Shown here one piece after another: positions 26,249 to 34,628 of a stretch of 64,000 nucleotides of DNA. Below the pieces are notes generated by a model. That model made no database searches. It saw only the letters and a program-made list of their open reading frames with translations, and was not told where the DNA came from. The position numbers were made by a program, and so were the translations under genes. Origin of the DNA: Ectopseudomonas chengduensis (GTDB lineage: Bacteria; Pseudomonadota; Gammaproteobacteria; Pseudomonadales; Pseudomonadaceae); the NCBI RefSeq assembly GCF_900102635.1, contig NZ_FMZQ01000013.1:1-64000 (forward strand). Direction: 5' to 3'. Position 1 is the stretch's first letter, and the number at the start of each line of letters is the position of its first letter.

Positions 26249-27204
26249 TGCGGGCTCCAGATGCTCACTTCACGGGCATCCACTGAGGTCGGCAGCAGGC
26301 TGGCGCCGTAGAAGGCATCGGCGATCTTCTGCTGCTCGGCGAGGCTGTCTGGCTGTACCAGACGCACCTGGTAGCTGCGTTTGGCGTTGGCTTTCTCGAC
26401 GATGGCCGGGTCGAGGTTGCCCCACAGCGGGCCGAGGATTTCAGCCGCCTGGCGCGGGTTGGCGCGCAGCCAGTCACCGGTCTTCACCAGCTCGGCGAAC
26501 ACGGTCTGCAGCACCTGCGGGTGGCTCTTGGCGAACTTGGCGCTGGTCAGGTAGTAGCGCTGGTAGTCGGCCAGGCCCTTGCCGTCGGCGAGGATGCGCG
26601 TCGGCAACTGCTGCTGCGCGCCGCTGAGGAAGGGCTCCCAGGTGACCCAGGCGTCCACTTTGCGGTTCTCGAAGGCGGCGCGGCCATCGGCCGGGGTCAG
26701 GTAGGCGGGTTCGATGTCGCTGAACGTCAGGCCAGCCTTGTTCAGCGCGGCGATCAGCAGGTAGTGCACGCCGGCTGCCTTGGTCACGGCGACCTTCTTG
26801 CCCTTGAGGTCGGCCAGGGTTTTGATCGGCGAATCCTCGCGCACGATGATCGCCTGCGCGCTGGGGGAGGGTGCTTCCTGGGCAAAATAGGCGAGGTCGG
26901 CACCGGCGGCCTGGGCGAATACCGGCACGGTGTCGGCGACATCGGCAGAGAGATCGATATTGCCGACGTTGAGCGCTTCCAGCAGCGGCTGACCGTTGGG
27001 GAATTCGTGCCAGCTGATGGTGATGTCCTGGTCGGCCAGTGCCTTCTCCAGGGTGCCCTGGCTCTTCAGCAGGCTGATCAGCGTGGAGGATTTCTGGTAG
27101 CCGATGCGCAGTTGCTCGGCAGCCTCGGTGAGCGGAGCGACGAGCAGACCGATGGCCAGCGAGGCGGCGATCAGTGTGCTGCGTTTGGAATGAGTGTTGG
27201 ACAT
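26245..27204 (-). CDS. SsuA-like aliphatic sulfonate-binding periplasmic protein
   Basis: The 319-residue protein has a signal peptide (MSNTHSKRSTLIAASLAIGL, cleavage near TEA-AEQ) and an SsuA/NMT1-type binding fold: LRIGYQKSSTLISLLKSQG, EFPNGQPLLEALNVGNID and YLTPADGRAAFENRKVDAWV. It is the first gene of a two-gene operon with the SfnB-like monooxygenase and has no permease or ATPase beside it. It may feed the divergent permease pair at 30223-31781 or the ssuCB pair at 49250-50841. The inner Met at 27204 is chosen over an upstream in-frame start because the signal peptide begins there. Confidence 0.88.
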   Translation of the reverse strand: MSNTHSKRSTLIAASLAIGLLVAPLTEAAEQLRIGYQKSSTLISLLKSQGTLEKALADQDITISWHEFPNGQPLLEALNVGNIDLSADVADTVPVFAQAAGADLAYFAQEAPSPSAQAIIVREDSPIKTLADLKGKKVAVTKAAGVHYLLIAALNKAGLTFSDIEPAYLTPADGRAAFENRKVDAWVTWEPFLSGAQQQLPTRILADGKGLADYQRYYLTSAKFAKSHPQVLQTVFAELVKTGDWLRANPRQAAEILGPLWGNLDPAIVEKANAKRSYQVRLVQPDSLAEQQKIADAFYGASLLPTSVDAREVSIWSPQ

Positions 27205-27595
27205 GGCGGCTCTCGATACGAACACGTGCCGGCCATGGGATTGCGGCGGATCACGCGTACTTCAGTGTTTAGAAAAAGAAGTCCGGTGATCCGGTGAAGA
27301 GAAGCTAGTCGATATAAAAAGCAGTTGTTAAATAATTTTTAGGAATTAGCTAAGGCCAGTTTGTCAGGCGCGGCGGGGGCTCTGTGCGGGCTGGCGAAGC
27401 AAGCCGTCAGAAGTGGCTCGCAGGATTCGCGGATGAATCGGCTCCTACGGACCGAATTGCATCGGGATCAGGCTTATATTCTTTTTAGTTACTACAAAGT
27501 GAAAAATAATTCTTTTTAGGGATTAGTGTGTATTCCGTAGATTAGCCACCAGCCGACAGCGGACCACCGCATCGGGCCCGAATCAGGGGCTCTTA
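27205..27595. promoter_or_regulatory. AT-rich divergent control region for two organosulfur operons
   Basis: The gap between the minus-strand binding-protein operon and the OprD porin gene is AT-rich. It has TTATATTCTTTTTAG at 27474-27488, ATAATTCTTTTTAG at 27506-27519, and AATAATTTTTAGGAATTAG near 27331-27349. Similar words occur upstream of oscA and lsfA. These look like shared elements of sulfur-starvation promoters, possibly CysB sites; this is inference. A half REP (GCTCCTAC) lies near 27441. Confidence 0.5.
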
Positions 27596-27735
27596 GAACC
27601 TGTTCACGGTCTCGCGAGCTAGAGTCAGGCAAGGCGAAATCAGGCGAAAAAGCGCAGTTTACGAGCTGTAAATGAGCATTTTGAGCCTGGTTTCAACGCA
27701 GCATGGCCGACGCGCAGCAGATCGTGACCAGGTTC
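27596..27735. repeat. 140-bp palindromic MITE-like repeat, copy A
   Basis: The ends GAACCTGTTCACGGTCTCG and its near inverse CGATCTGGTCACCAGGTTC-like sequence (ending 27735) form terminal inverted repeats. The middle has a core GCGCAGTTTACGAGCTG then TAAATGAGCATTTTGAG, which recurs in copy C (52461-52603) and, divergently, in copy B (46049-46182, inverted). No open frame of note is inside. It lies just upstream of the porin gene. Confidence 0.8.
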
Positions 27736-27836
27736 GTATGCCAATCCGCCGAGACCAGCGCCATGTCCGCTGTCCTGCCGAGCCCCTGTGCAGTGCCAAC
27801 CCCAGAACAGCACACAAAGCACTTGGAGCATCGAGC

Positions 27837-29156
27837 ATGAAAAAATCCACCCTGGCCTTGGCCGTCACGCTGGCCGCCATCGCCAACCAGGCCACCGCCG
27901 CCGGTTTCATCGAAGACAGCAAGGCCAGCATCGGCCTGCGCAATTTCTATTACGACCTGAACAACAAGAACACCGCCAACAACAACGGCGAGGCGCAAGA
28001 GTGGGGTCAGGGTTTCATCTTCAACTACAGCTCCGGTTTCACCCAGGGCACCGTCGGTTTCGGCCTCGACGCCATCGGCCTGCTTGGCGTGAAGCTGGAC
28101 TCCGGCGGCACCGCAAGCAAGGCCGGCCGTGATCGCACCCCAGGCCAGCTGTTCCCGCTCGACAGCGACGGCAGCGCCGTGGACGACTACAGCAAGGCCG
28201 GCGTGACCGCCAAGGTGCGCCTGTCCAAGACCGAGGCGCGCCTCGGCACCCTGCTGCCGAAGCTGCCGGTGGTGACCTTCAACGACGGCCGCCTGCTGCC
28301 GCAGACCTTCGAGGGCGGGCAGATCACCTCCAACGAGATCGACGGCCTGACCCTGACCGCCGGCCAGTTGGAAAGCACCAAGACTCGTAGCTCCACCGAC
28401 GACATCTCTCTGCGTATCGCCGGCGCCACCGGTGACGCCGACACCAACAAGTTCTACTTCGCCGGTGGTGACTACAAGCTGACCAAGGACCTGACGCTGC
28501 AGTACTACTACGGCAACCTTGAAGACTTCTACAAACAGCACTTCCTCGGCCTGGTGCACAACTGGGCGATCGGCCCGGGTTCGCTTAAGACCGATCTGCG
28601 CTACTTCGACAGTGGCTCCGACGGCAAGAACGGCAGCGCCTCCGGCCGTGCCGATGGCTACCGCAGCGCCGGCTACTGGCGTGCTGGCGACAGCAGCACC
28701 GGCGAGGTCGACAACCAGACCTGGAGCGCGCTGTTCACCTACACCCTGGGCAGCCACTTCGCCAGCCTGGGCTACCAGCAGGTCGAAGGCGACAGCGCCT
28801 TCCCCTTCCTCAACCAGGGCGGCGGCAGCTCGTCCTACCTGATCACCGACCGCCAGATCGGCAAGTTCCAGAACGCCGGCGAGCGCACCTGGCTGGCCGA
28901 GTACGGCTATGACTTCACCAAACTCGGCGTCCCGGGCCTGAAGGCCAGCGTCGCTTACCTCAAGGGTGACAACGTCGACTCCGCCAACGGTGACCTGAAA
29001 GAGTGGGAGCGCGACTTCCGCCTCGACTACACCCTGCAGGACGGCCCGCTGAAAGGCCTCGGCGTGTCCTGGCGCAACGCGACCCAGCGCGGCAACGTCA
29101 CCACCGACGCCGACGAAAACCGCCTGATCCTGAGTTACACCCTGACCCTGCTGTAA
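27837..29156 (+). CDS. OprD-family outer-membrane porin
   Basis: The 439-residue protein has a signal peptide (MKKSTLALAVTLAAIANQATA) followed by FIEDSKASIGLRNFYYDLNN, the hallmark N-terminus of OprD porins. The rest consists of alternating amphipathic strands and ends with ENRLILSYTLTLL. It forms an 18-stranded beta-barrel taking up small anionic or basic solutes. Here it leads a group with a sulfonate/sulfate-ester ABC importer, so it likely passes organosulfur compounds across the outer membrane. GGAG sits before ATG 27837. A hairpin separates it from the next gene. Confidence 0.93.
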   Translation: MKKSTLALAVTLAAIANQATAAGFIEDSKASIGLRNFYYDLNNKNTANNNGEAQEWGQGFIFNYSSGFTQGTVGFGLDAIGLLGVKLDSGGTASKAGRDRTPGQLFPLDSDGSAVDDYSKAGVTAKVRLSKTEARLGTLLPKLPVVTFNDGRLLPQTFEGGQITSNEIDGLTLTAGQLESTKTRSSTDDISLRIAGATGDADTNKFYFAGGDYKLTKDLTLQYYYGNLEDFYKQHFLGLVHNWAIGPGSLKTDLRYFDSGSDGKNGSASGRADGYRSAGYWRAGDSSTGEVDNQTWSALFTYTLGSHFASLGYQQVEGDSAFPFLNQGGGSSSYLITDRQIGKFQNAGERTWLAEYGYDFTKLGVPGLKASVAYLKGDNVDSANGDLKEWERDFRLDYTLQDGPLKGLGVSWRNATQRGNVTTDADENRLILSYTLTLL

Positions 29157-29178
29157 CCCAAGTTGTGACATCTCCTGA

Positions 29179-29198
29179 CCGGCCCGCCAACGGGCCGG
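29179..29198 (+). promoter_or_regulatory. Intercistronic hairpin before the AtsR-like gene
   Basis: A perfect 8-bp GC stem (CCGGCCCG / CGGGCCGG) with CCAA loop lies between the porin gene and the binding-protein gene. No T run follows. It may stabilise the upstream mRNA or reduce read-through. A similar CCAA-loop hairpin precedes ssuA at 46824. Confidence 0.65.
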
Positions 29199-29226
29199 AA
29201 GGCCATATATCCACGAGGAGATGACC

Positions 29227-30219
29227 ATGAAGAAGAATGCCTTGCGTGTTGGCCTGGCGGCGCTGTTCGCCGCCTGGTTGCCAGCCGCCGTACATGCCGC
29301 ACCACCGAAAGAAGTCCGCCTGGACTACGCCTACTACGCCCCCACCAGCCTGGTGCTCAAGCAGCAGGGCTTGTTGGAAAAAGCCCTCGCGCCGCAGGGC
29401 ATCGCCGTCAAATGGACATTCAGCCAGGGCAGCAACCGCTCGCTGGAATACCTCAACGGAGGTAGCACCGATTTCGCCTCCACTGCCGGCCTGGCCGCCG
29501 TGCTCAGCCGCGCCAACGGCGCGCCGATCAACACCGTCTACGTCGCCAGCCGCCCGGAGTGGACAGCGCTGGTGGTGCCCAAGGACTCGCCCGTCCAGTC
29601 GCTGGCCGACCTCAAGGGTAAAAAGGTCGCCGCCACCAAGGGCACCGACCCTTTCCTGTTCCTCCTGCAAAGCCTGCAGAAGGCCGGGCTGGACAAGAAC
29701 GACGTGGAGATCGTCCACCTGCAACACCCGGACGGTCGCGTCGCCCTGGAGCGCGGCGACGTGCAGGCCTGGGCCGGGCTCGACCCGCTGATGGCGGCCA
29801 GCGAGCTGCAGGCTGGTTCGCGCCTGCTGTACCGCAATCGTGACTTCAACAGCTACAGCGTGCTCAGCGTCACCGAAAAGTTCGCCAAGGAGCAGCCCGA
29901 GCTGATCAAGCAGGTGATCGCCGCTTATGAGCAGGCGCGCCAGTGGGCCATCGCCAACCCCGATGCCCTGGCCCAGTTGCTCGCCGACGAAGCCAAACTG
30001 CCGCTGGAAGTGGCCAAGCTGCAACTGTCGCGCACCGACTTCAGCAACCCGCAGCCGGGCGCCGAACACATCAAGGCGCTGAAAGCCTCTGCACCCATCC
30101 TGCTCGACGAGCAACTGGTGCGTCCGGGCACCGACGTCGCTCAGGTGGTCGACCAACTGATCCAGCCGCAACTGGCCGCTCAGGTGATCGGCAGCAACGT
30201 GGCCAAGGCGGGGAACTGA
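29227..30219 (+). CDS. Periplasmic sulfonate/sulfate-ester-binding protein (AtsR/SsuA-like)
   Basis: The 330-residue binding protein has a signal peptide (MKKNALRVGLAALFAAWLPAAVHAA in part) and the NMT1/SsuA-type fold: EVRLDYAYYAPTSLVLKQQG, SLEYLNGGSTDFASTAGL and ALERGDVQAWAGLDPL. It resembles the AtsR group for sulfate esters as much as SsuA, so the substrate class is given broadly. ATG 29227 is preferred because AGGAG ends 6 bases before it; ATG 29221 directly abuts the ribosome site. The permease gene starts 3 bases after its stop. Confidence 0.9.
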   Translation: MKKNALRVGLAALFAAWLPAAVHAAPPKEVRLDYAYYAPTSLVLKQQGLLEKALAPQGIAVKWTFSQGSNRSLEYLNGGSTDFASTAGLAAVLSRANGAPINTVYVASRPEWTALVVPKDSPVQSLADLKGKKVAATKGTDPFLFLLQSLQKAGLDKNDVEIVHLQHPDGRVALERGDVQAWAGLDPLMAASELQAGSRLLYRNRDFNSYSVLSVTEKFAKEQPELIKQVIAAYEQARQWAIANPDALAQLLADEAKLPLEVAKLQLSRTDFSNPQPGAEHIKALKASAPILLDEQLVRPGTDVAQVVDQLIQPQLAAQVIGSNVAKAGN

Positions 30220-30222
30220 CCG

Positions 30223-31053
30223 ATGGGCGCGCTCAACCTCGTCATCGGTCGCTGGGCCGAACGGCTTCCAGGCTGGCGGCCGGCACTGACCGACCTGCGT
30301 GGTTGGGTGGTGCCCCTGCTGATTCTGGCTCTGCTGGAAGCCCTGGTGCGCAGCGGCGTATTGCCCGCGCACCAGATGCCTGCGCCGAGCCAGGTGGCGC
30401 AAACCCTATACCTGCTGGCGCAGAGTGGCGAGCTGTGGCGGCATCTGAACGCCAGCCTGCTGCGCGTCGGCGCCGGTTTTGCCATCGGCGCCGCGCTGGC
30501 CATCGTCATCGGCACCTGGGTGGGCCTCAGTCGTCGCGCTGAGGCCTATCTGGAGCCGACCTTCCAGGCGCTGCGGGCCATCCCGAGCCTGGCCTGGGTG
30601 CCGCTGCTGCTGCTCTGGTTGGGCATCGACGAAACGCCGAAAATCGTGCTGATCGCCCTCGGCGCCTTCTTCCCGGTGTACCTGGCGCTGCTCGCCGGCA
30701 TCCGCAACATCGACCGCAAGCTGGTGGAGGTGGGCCAGCTCTACGGCCTGTCGCCGATGGCGCTGGTGCGCCGCATTCTGCTGCCGGCTGCGCTGCCGAG
30801 CCTGTTCACCGGCTTGCGCGGGGCGCTCAGCCTGAGCTGGATGTTCCTCGTCGCCGCCGAACTGATCGCCGCCACCCGTGGCCTCGGCTACCTGCTCAGC
30901 GACGGTCGGGAAACCTCGCGGCCGGATCTGGTGATCGCCGCGATCCTGCTGCTGGCGCTGTTCGGCAAACTCAGCGACAGCCTGCTCAAGGCCTGGGAAA
31001 CCCGCGCCCTGCGCTGGCGCGACAGTTACCAGGGTGGGGAGGGCGAAGCATGA
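30223..31053 (+). CDS. ABC transporter permease (AtsB/SsuC-like)
   Basis: A 276-residue permease with about six helices and the BPD_transp_1 fold. It has MPAPSQVAQTLYLLAQSGEL near residue 48, RAIPSLAWVPLLLLWLGIDE near 118 and the EAA-type loop VEVGQLYGLSPMALVRR. It is the membrane channel for the AtsR-like receptor encoded 3 bases upstream and overlaps the ATPase gene by ATGA. Assignment to sulfonates or sulfate esters rests on family and context. Confidence 0.93.
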   Translation: MGALNLVIGRWAERLPGWRPALTDLRGWVVPLLILALLEALVRSGVLPAHQMPAPSQVAQTLYLLAQSGELWRHLNASLLRVGAGFAIGAALAIVIGTWVGLSRRAEAYLEPTFQALRAIPSLAWVPLLLLWLGIDETPKIVLIALGAFFPVYLALLAGIRNIDRKLVEVGQLYGLSPMALVRRILLPAALPSLFTGLRGALSLSWMFLVAAELIAATRGLGYLLSDGRETSRPDLVIAAILLLALFGKLSDSLLKAWETRALRWRDSYQGGEGEA

Positions 31054-31781
31054 GTGCGCTGCTGAAACTGCAGAATATCCACAAGGCCTTCGCTGACGTG
31101 CGCGTGCTCGAAGACGTCAGCCTGAGCCTGGCCGCCGGCGAAGTAGTGAGCCTGCTCGGCCCCTCCGGCTGCGGCAAGAGCACCCTGCTGCGCATCGCCG
31201 CCGGGCTGGATCAGGACTATCAGGGCGGGCTGGAACTCAACCCGCTGCTCAACTTCGGGCGTGGCAGCGGCATCGGCGTGGTGTTCCAGGAACCCCGGCT
31301 GATGCCCTGGCTCAGCGTGGCGCAGAACGTCGGCTTCGCCGATGGCTGGGTGGCGGATGATAAATGGGTGGAACAATTGCTCCGCGACGTCGGCTTGCAC
31401 GGGCGTGGCGAGGCGTTGCCCAAACACCTATCCGGCGGTCAGGCACAACGCGTGGCCATTGCCCGTGCGCTGTACGGCAAACCGCAGGTGCTGCTGCTGG
31501 ATGAGCCCTTCAGCGCGGTGGACGCCTTCACCCGCATGAAGCTGCAGGATCTGGTGGTGGAGCTGGCTGCCCGCTACGAAATCGCCGTGCTGCTGGTCAC
31601 CCATGACCTCGACGAAGCCTTTTATCTAAGCGACCGCGTGCTGATCCTCGGCGGCACGCCAAGCCGCCTGCAACGCGAACTGGCCGTGCCCCTGGCCCGC
31701 CCCCGCGACCGCCGCTCGGCCGAACTGGCCTACCTGCGCGGCGAGGCCCTGACCGAGCTGTACCAGTCGCACGTGCTGTAA
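31050..31781 (+). CDS. ABC transporter ATP-binding protein (AtsC/SsuB-like)
   Basis: The 243-residue ATPase has Walker A GPSGCGKS (37-44), Q-loop FQEPRLMPWL, signature LSGGQAQRVAIARAL, Walker B VLLLDEPFSAVD and H-loop VTHDLDEAFYLSDR. The QEPRLMPW segment is typical of the SsuB/TauB/AtsC group. The start overlaps the permease stop, so expression is coupled. A strong terminator at 31809-31833 ends the operon. Confidence 0.94.
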   Translation: MSALLKLQNIHKAFADVRVLEDVSLSLAAGEVVSLLGPSGCGKSTLLRIAAGLDQDYQGGLELNPLLNFGRGSGIGVVFQEPRLMPWLSVAQNVGFADGWVADDKWVEQLLRDVGLHGRGEALPKHLSGGQAQRVAIARALYGKPQVLLLDEPFSAVDAFTRMKLQDLVVELAARYEIAVLLVTHDLDEAFYLSDRVLILGGTPSRLQRELAVPLARPRDRRSAELAYLRGEALTELYQSHVL

Positions 31782-31808
31782 ACGAACTCTTCAAGGTGGA
31801 GTACTTTT

Positions 31809-31833
31809 TCGGGCCGTAAGGCCCGATTTTTTT
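31809..31833 (+). terminator. Rho-independent terminator of the OprD-AtsRBC-like operon
   Basis: Stem TCGGGCC / GGCCCGA with a GTAA tetraloop is followed by seven T residues. This is a textbook intrinsic terminator 27 bases after the ATPase stop. Confidence 0.93.
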
Positions 31834-32455
31834 GCCCGCGCCGCACGCGCAGGCTTTTGTAGCCCGGATGAAATCCGGGGGCTTTATCAGGGCGAGGCTC
31901 AGAGGTTATGGCGGGTATGAAACCGAACGTGTCATTCGGCTGAAGGCGCTCTACCCAGGCTACATGCTGACGTAGGGCGGCCTCGCTCGCGAAGCGAGCA
32001 GCCCGCCAGGCCGTGCTGAGATTAGATCCTGCGCCCGACACATCATCGGCGTACTGCTTCCGAACGGCCGGCGTCCCGGTACGCCCTACGCGCTGACGTG
32101 TTGATTTCGCCCTGCCGGGCGAGTCACTTTTGTCTTGGCAAAAGTAACCAAAACCGCCCGCCCCGCCATCCGGCCCCGGCTTCGCCGGGGTTCGTTCGCT
32201 CCATCGTCGCTCCAGAGGCCCGCTGCGAAGGGCCATCCCTGGCCCATCGCAGCTCTCGCGGCATCCATGCCGCTCAACCTCTTCCGCGACGATTCCGCTC
32301 ACCCTCCTGAAGGGGCTACTCGCGCGCATGATGCATCGGCGTTCTTATCCTAGGGTGCGCCATGCGCACCGAATTTTTTATGCTCTGTTGGTTGCAAGTG
32401 CAGTAAATAAATCTGTCCTCTTTGGGGCACTGCCTGGACTCCTTGCTATTAGGAG
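31834..32455. other. Repeat-rich non-coding stretch bordering the accessory island
   Basis: It starts with a half 'tagcccggatg' repeat (31859-31880). It continues with GC-rich sequence including ACTTTTGTCTTGGCAAAAGT (near 32126-32146), a palindrome common in Pseudomonas intergenic DNA, and then turns AT-rich near 32370. Open frames on both strands are low-complexity and Arg/Ser/Pro-rich, without any conserved motif; I regard them as chance. It forms the left border of the AT-rich island. Confidence 0.55.
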
Positions 32456-34225
32456 CTAAAGTATCTGCAATGCTTTAAATAACCCCCTATGAACAACGAC
32501 CCTTTCATTATAATTTAATCTTGCTTCTCTGTTTTGATAGCGAAAAACATAACGTCCTCCGCGAGGGCTGTTTCCGATGACGCTGAATAGGAAAAGAATT
32601 TGTAGAACAAATTTTACGTTTCGCTCTTGGATGAATCCTTGTTCTACACGCTGTTGATATGCCTGCTCGAATTCCGGGATGGAAAAATTCCATTTTCTTA
32701 ACTGTGAAATTGTGTCAAAGGTGTTGGAGATGTCAGGTAAGATAGCAAATAATTCATCAGTTAATTCTTGTCTCAAGTAGTTTGAGAAAGCTTTGTCGAC
32801 GTATCTCACAACGGTTGGTCCAATCTGGACGTTTGATTCTATTGCATGCTGTGCGCAATTTTGGAGGTAAAGGACAAAGTCTCGTGGGCGTATTAAAGTA
32901 CTTCGACAGATGAATTCAAAAGTGGATATCTTGCTTTTTTGTCTGTTCGATCCTACGCCAATTCGGCGCGCTCCAAATACTCGACCCCAAGCTGCATCAA
33001 ATGGGAGAATGTTCTTGCAGTCTTGGTCAATTGCCCTTGATATACGAAAAGCAATGAGGCGTTTGATTTTTTCTACATCCCAGTTTAGGTCGACCCTGAA
33101 ATCTCCCCATTTGTTTTTGTCAGAGTCCTTTACTAGGTCGTATATGTCGTCACGCAGGAACACAATCGGCAGGATTTTGGCGCCTCCTCCACCAAAAATA
33201 CTCCTAATGTCTTGGACTGCTTTGAAAAGACTTGTTATTAATGCTGTGTATTGTTCGAACTGTTCTTCTGCAACAATGTCTCTGTAGTCTTCATCAAGTT
33301 CGTCAAAGAGGATGTAGTATTTGCTTTCGCTAACATGATTTAGCAATAGATCTTCTAGGTAGTCTACGTTCTTTATCCAGTTGGTTGGCTCGTGAGTGTC
33401 TTCGCTTCTGGTTATCTTTAATGATAATCCAAAAAGCGAAAAGCCAAAGTCTTTGCTTACCCAGCGCCCTATCCTACGGCTCAGTGGTGCCTTGTCATCA
33501 TATATTTTAGATAGCTGCTCCCTGATTTCTAAATCAACGGAATTGTCTTTTAGCATCAGTCTGCAAATTGAGCTGTATATTAGGTATTTCCAGATGGTAA
33601 TAAATTGATTTGGTTTGGTGTATTTTGCATTTTTATGGTCGTATAGCTCATTGAATGGGAAGTTTTTAAAGCTGAGCTTTTCAGAAAATACATCATGGCT
33701 CGATAACGCACTAAAGTGCTCGCATATGGCTGTTTTTCCTGAACCCTTTCTGCCGATTACGAAACATTTTTCTCCTTGGGAGATTTGATCTACTTCCCTG
33801 ACATGCCAAAAATATCGAGTGTTGTCTTCGCTTTTTGCTTCCCTTTTCCAGCGAGATATTTCAGAAAGTAATGCGTTGTTGACTGCGTCTGTGTCTAATT
33901 CTTCTATTTCTTCGGATTCTAAGGTTTCATCAGTTATTTGCTCTGAGTCTTGGAGTTGCTCATGGCTGTTGTTGTATGGAACTCTTGATGAGCCGTTATC
34001 TTTCAGTGGGGGGTAGTGAGGAGGCGCTATTAATTTCGCATTGACTGCTTGTCTTTTCTTTTCGCTGGTATCTATTTCGAACTCTACTTGGCATCCAGCG
34101 CTGAGCTCCAAAGGATTTGTAGCGTGAGTGATATGTAAAAATATATCTGAAGAGTCGTCAGGTATTTTAATGAACCCGTACGCTTTTTTGTTTAGCCAAC
34201 CTTTAAAAATTCCTTGAGTGCTCAT
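32456..34225 (-). CDS. Cold-shock-domain / P-loop ATPase fusion protein (Sll1717-like ATPase)
   Basis: The 589-residue protein begins with a cold-shock (OB) domain: GIFKGWLNKKAYGFIKI (5-21, RNP1-like) and DIFLHITHA (27-35, RNP2-like). An acidic linker (about 88-115) precedes a P-loop NTPase with Walker A GRKGSGKT (158-165), Walker B YYILFDELDEDY (303-314) and FLRDDIYD (357-364) as a possible sensor element. The ATPase part resembles the Sll1717-type STAND-like family. There is no recognised nuclease, so the effector may be the C-terminal helical part. It is AT-rich, unlike its neighbours, and lies 100 bases after the WYL-like gene on the same strand. The role is unknown; a defence or nucleic-acid-sensing function is inference. 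Confidence 0.82.
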   Translation of the reverse strand: MSTQGIFKGWLNKKAYGFIKIPDDSSDIFLHITHATNPLELSAGCQVEFEIDTSEKKRQAVNAKLIAPPHYPPLKDNGSSRVPYNNSHEQLQDSEQITDETLESEEIEELDTDAVNNALLSEISRWKREAKSEDNTRYFWHVREVDQISQGEKCFVIGRKGSGKTAICEHFSALSSHDVFSEKLSFKNFPFNELYDHKNAKYTKPNQFITIWKYLIYSSICRLMLKDNSVDLEIREQLSKIYDDKAPLSRRIGRWVSKDFGFSLFGLSLKITRSEDTHEPTNWIKNVDYLEDLLLNHVSESKYYILFDELDEDYRDIVAEEQFEQYTALITSLFKAVQDIRSIFGGGGAKILPIVFLRDDIYDLVKDSDKNKWGDFRVDLNWDVEKIKRLIAFRISRAIDQDCKNILPFDAAWGRVFGARRIGVGSNRQKSKISTFEFICRSTLIRPRDFVLYLQNCAQHAIESNVQIGPTVVRYVDKAFSNYLRQELTDELFAILPDISNTFDTISQLRKWNFSIPEFEQAYQQRVEQGFIQERNVKFVLQILFLFSVIGNSPRGGRYVFRYQNREARLNYNERVVVHRGLFKALQIL

Positions 34226-34325
34226 TTGGGCTTTCCTGTATGTTTGCGTAAAGGTTCTTTGAAAACGAGGTGGTTACGGTTTTATGGTGGCGCTTTCTAG
34301 AAAGTGCTTCAAGTTTTAGTAATAA

Positions 34326-34628
34326 CTAACTGTCAACAATAATTATTTTGCGATCCCAGGAACTGTGTCTGCCTGAAGGGAAAGACCTGCGGCCTGAGAA
34401 TTTCCGAGTTGTGATACTTAGGTTAGTGATCCGATCTAATTCAAATCGACGCCATTCGGGCAGTGGGCCTCCGGATCTGCTGGAACCACCTATTTGGTAA
34501 CCAAGCAATTGGAGAGAGCCCCCGTTTACACCTAGTATATGAGGCTCCACATGGCGAGAGTGCCCGCCGTAGTTAAAAGTCACTACAGATTTTTCACGGA
34601 TGGCACGTTCAATAATTTGCTGATTCAT
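34326..34628 (-). CDS. Small stand-alone WYL-like domain protein
   Basis: The 100-residue protein has a WYL-type core: AIREKSVVTFNYGGHSRHVE (9-28), PHILGVNGGSLQLLGYQIGG (29-48, where LQLLGYQ replaces W-Y-L) and WRRFELDRITNLSIT (59-73), then a basic tail ending in WDRKIIIVDS. WYL domains bind nucleotides or nucleic-acid ligands and often control defence systems. It has no helix-turn-helix of its own. ATG 34628 is preceded by AAGGAACTTTT-like sequence. It lies upstream of the CSD-ATPase gene on the same strand, probably one unit. Confidence 0.72.
   Translation of the reverse strand: MNQQIIERAIREKSVVTFNYGGHSRHVEPHILGVNGGSLQLLGYQIGGSSRSGGPLPEWRRFELDRITNLSITTRKFSGRRSFPSGRHSSWDRKIIIVDS

Noticed and set aside
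27693..29228. A 511-codon minus-strand open frame opposite the OprD porin
   Set aside because: Antisense to a well-supported porin with signal peptide and C-terminal barrel strand; no motif.
31730..32329. A 199-codon minus-strand open frame near the island
   Set aside because: It spans a terminator and dispersed repeats, has Arg/Ser/Pro-rich composition and overlaps the end of a real ATPase gene.
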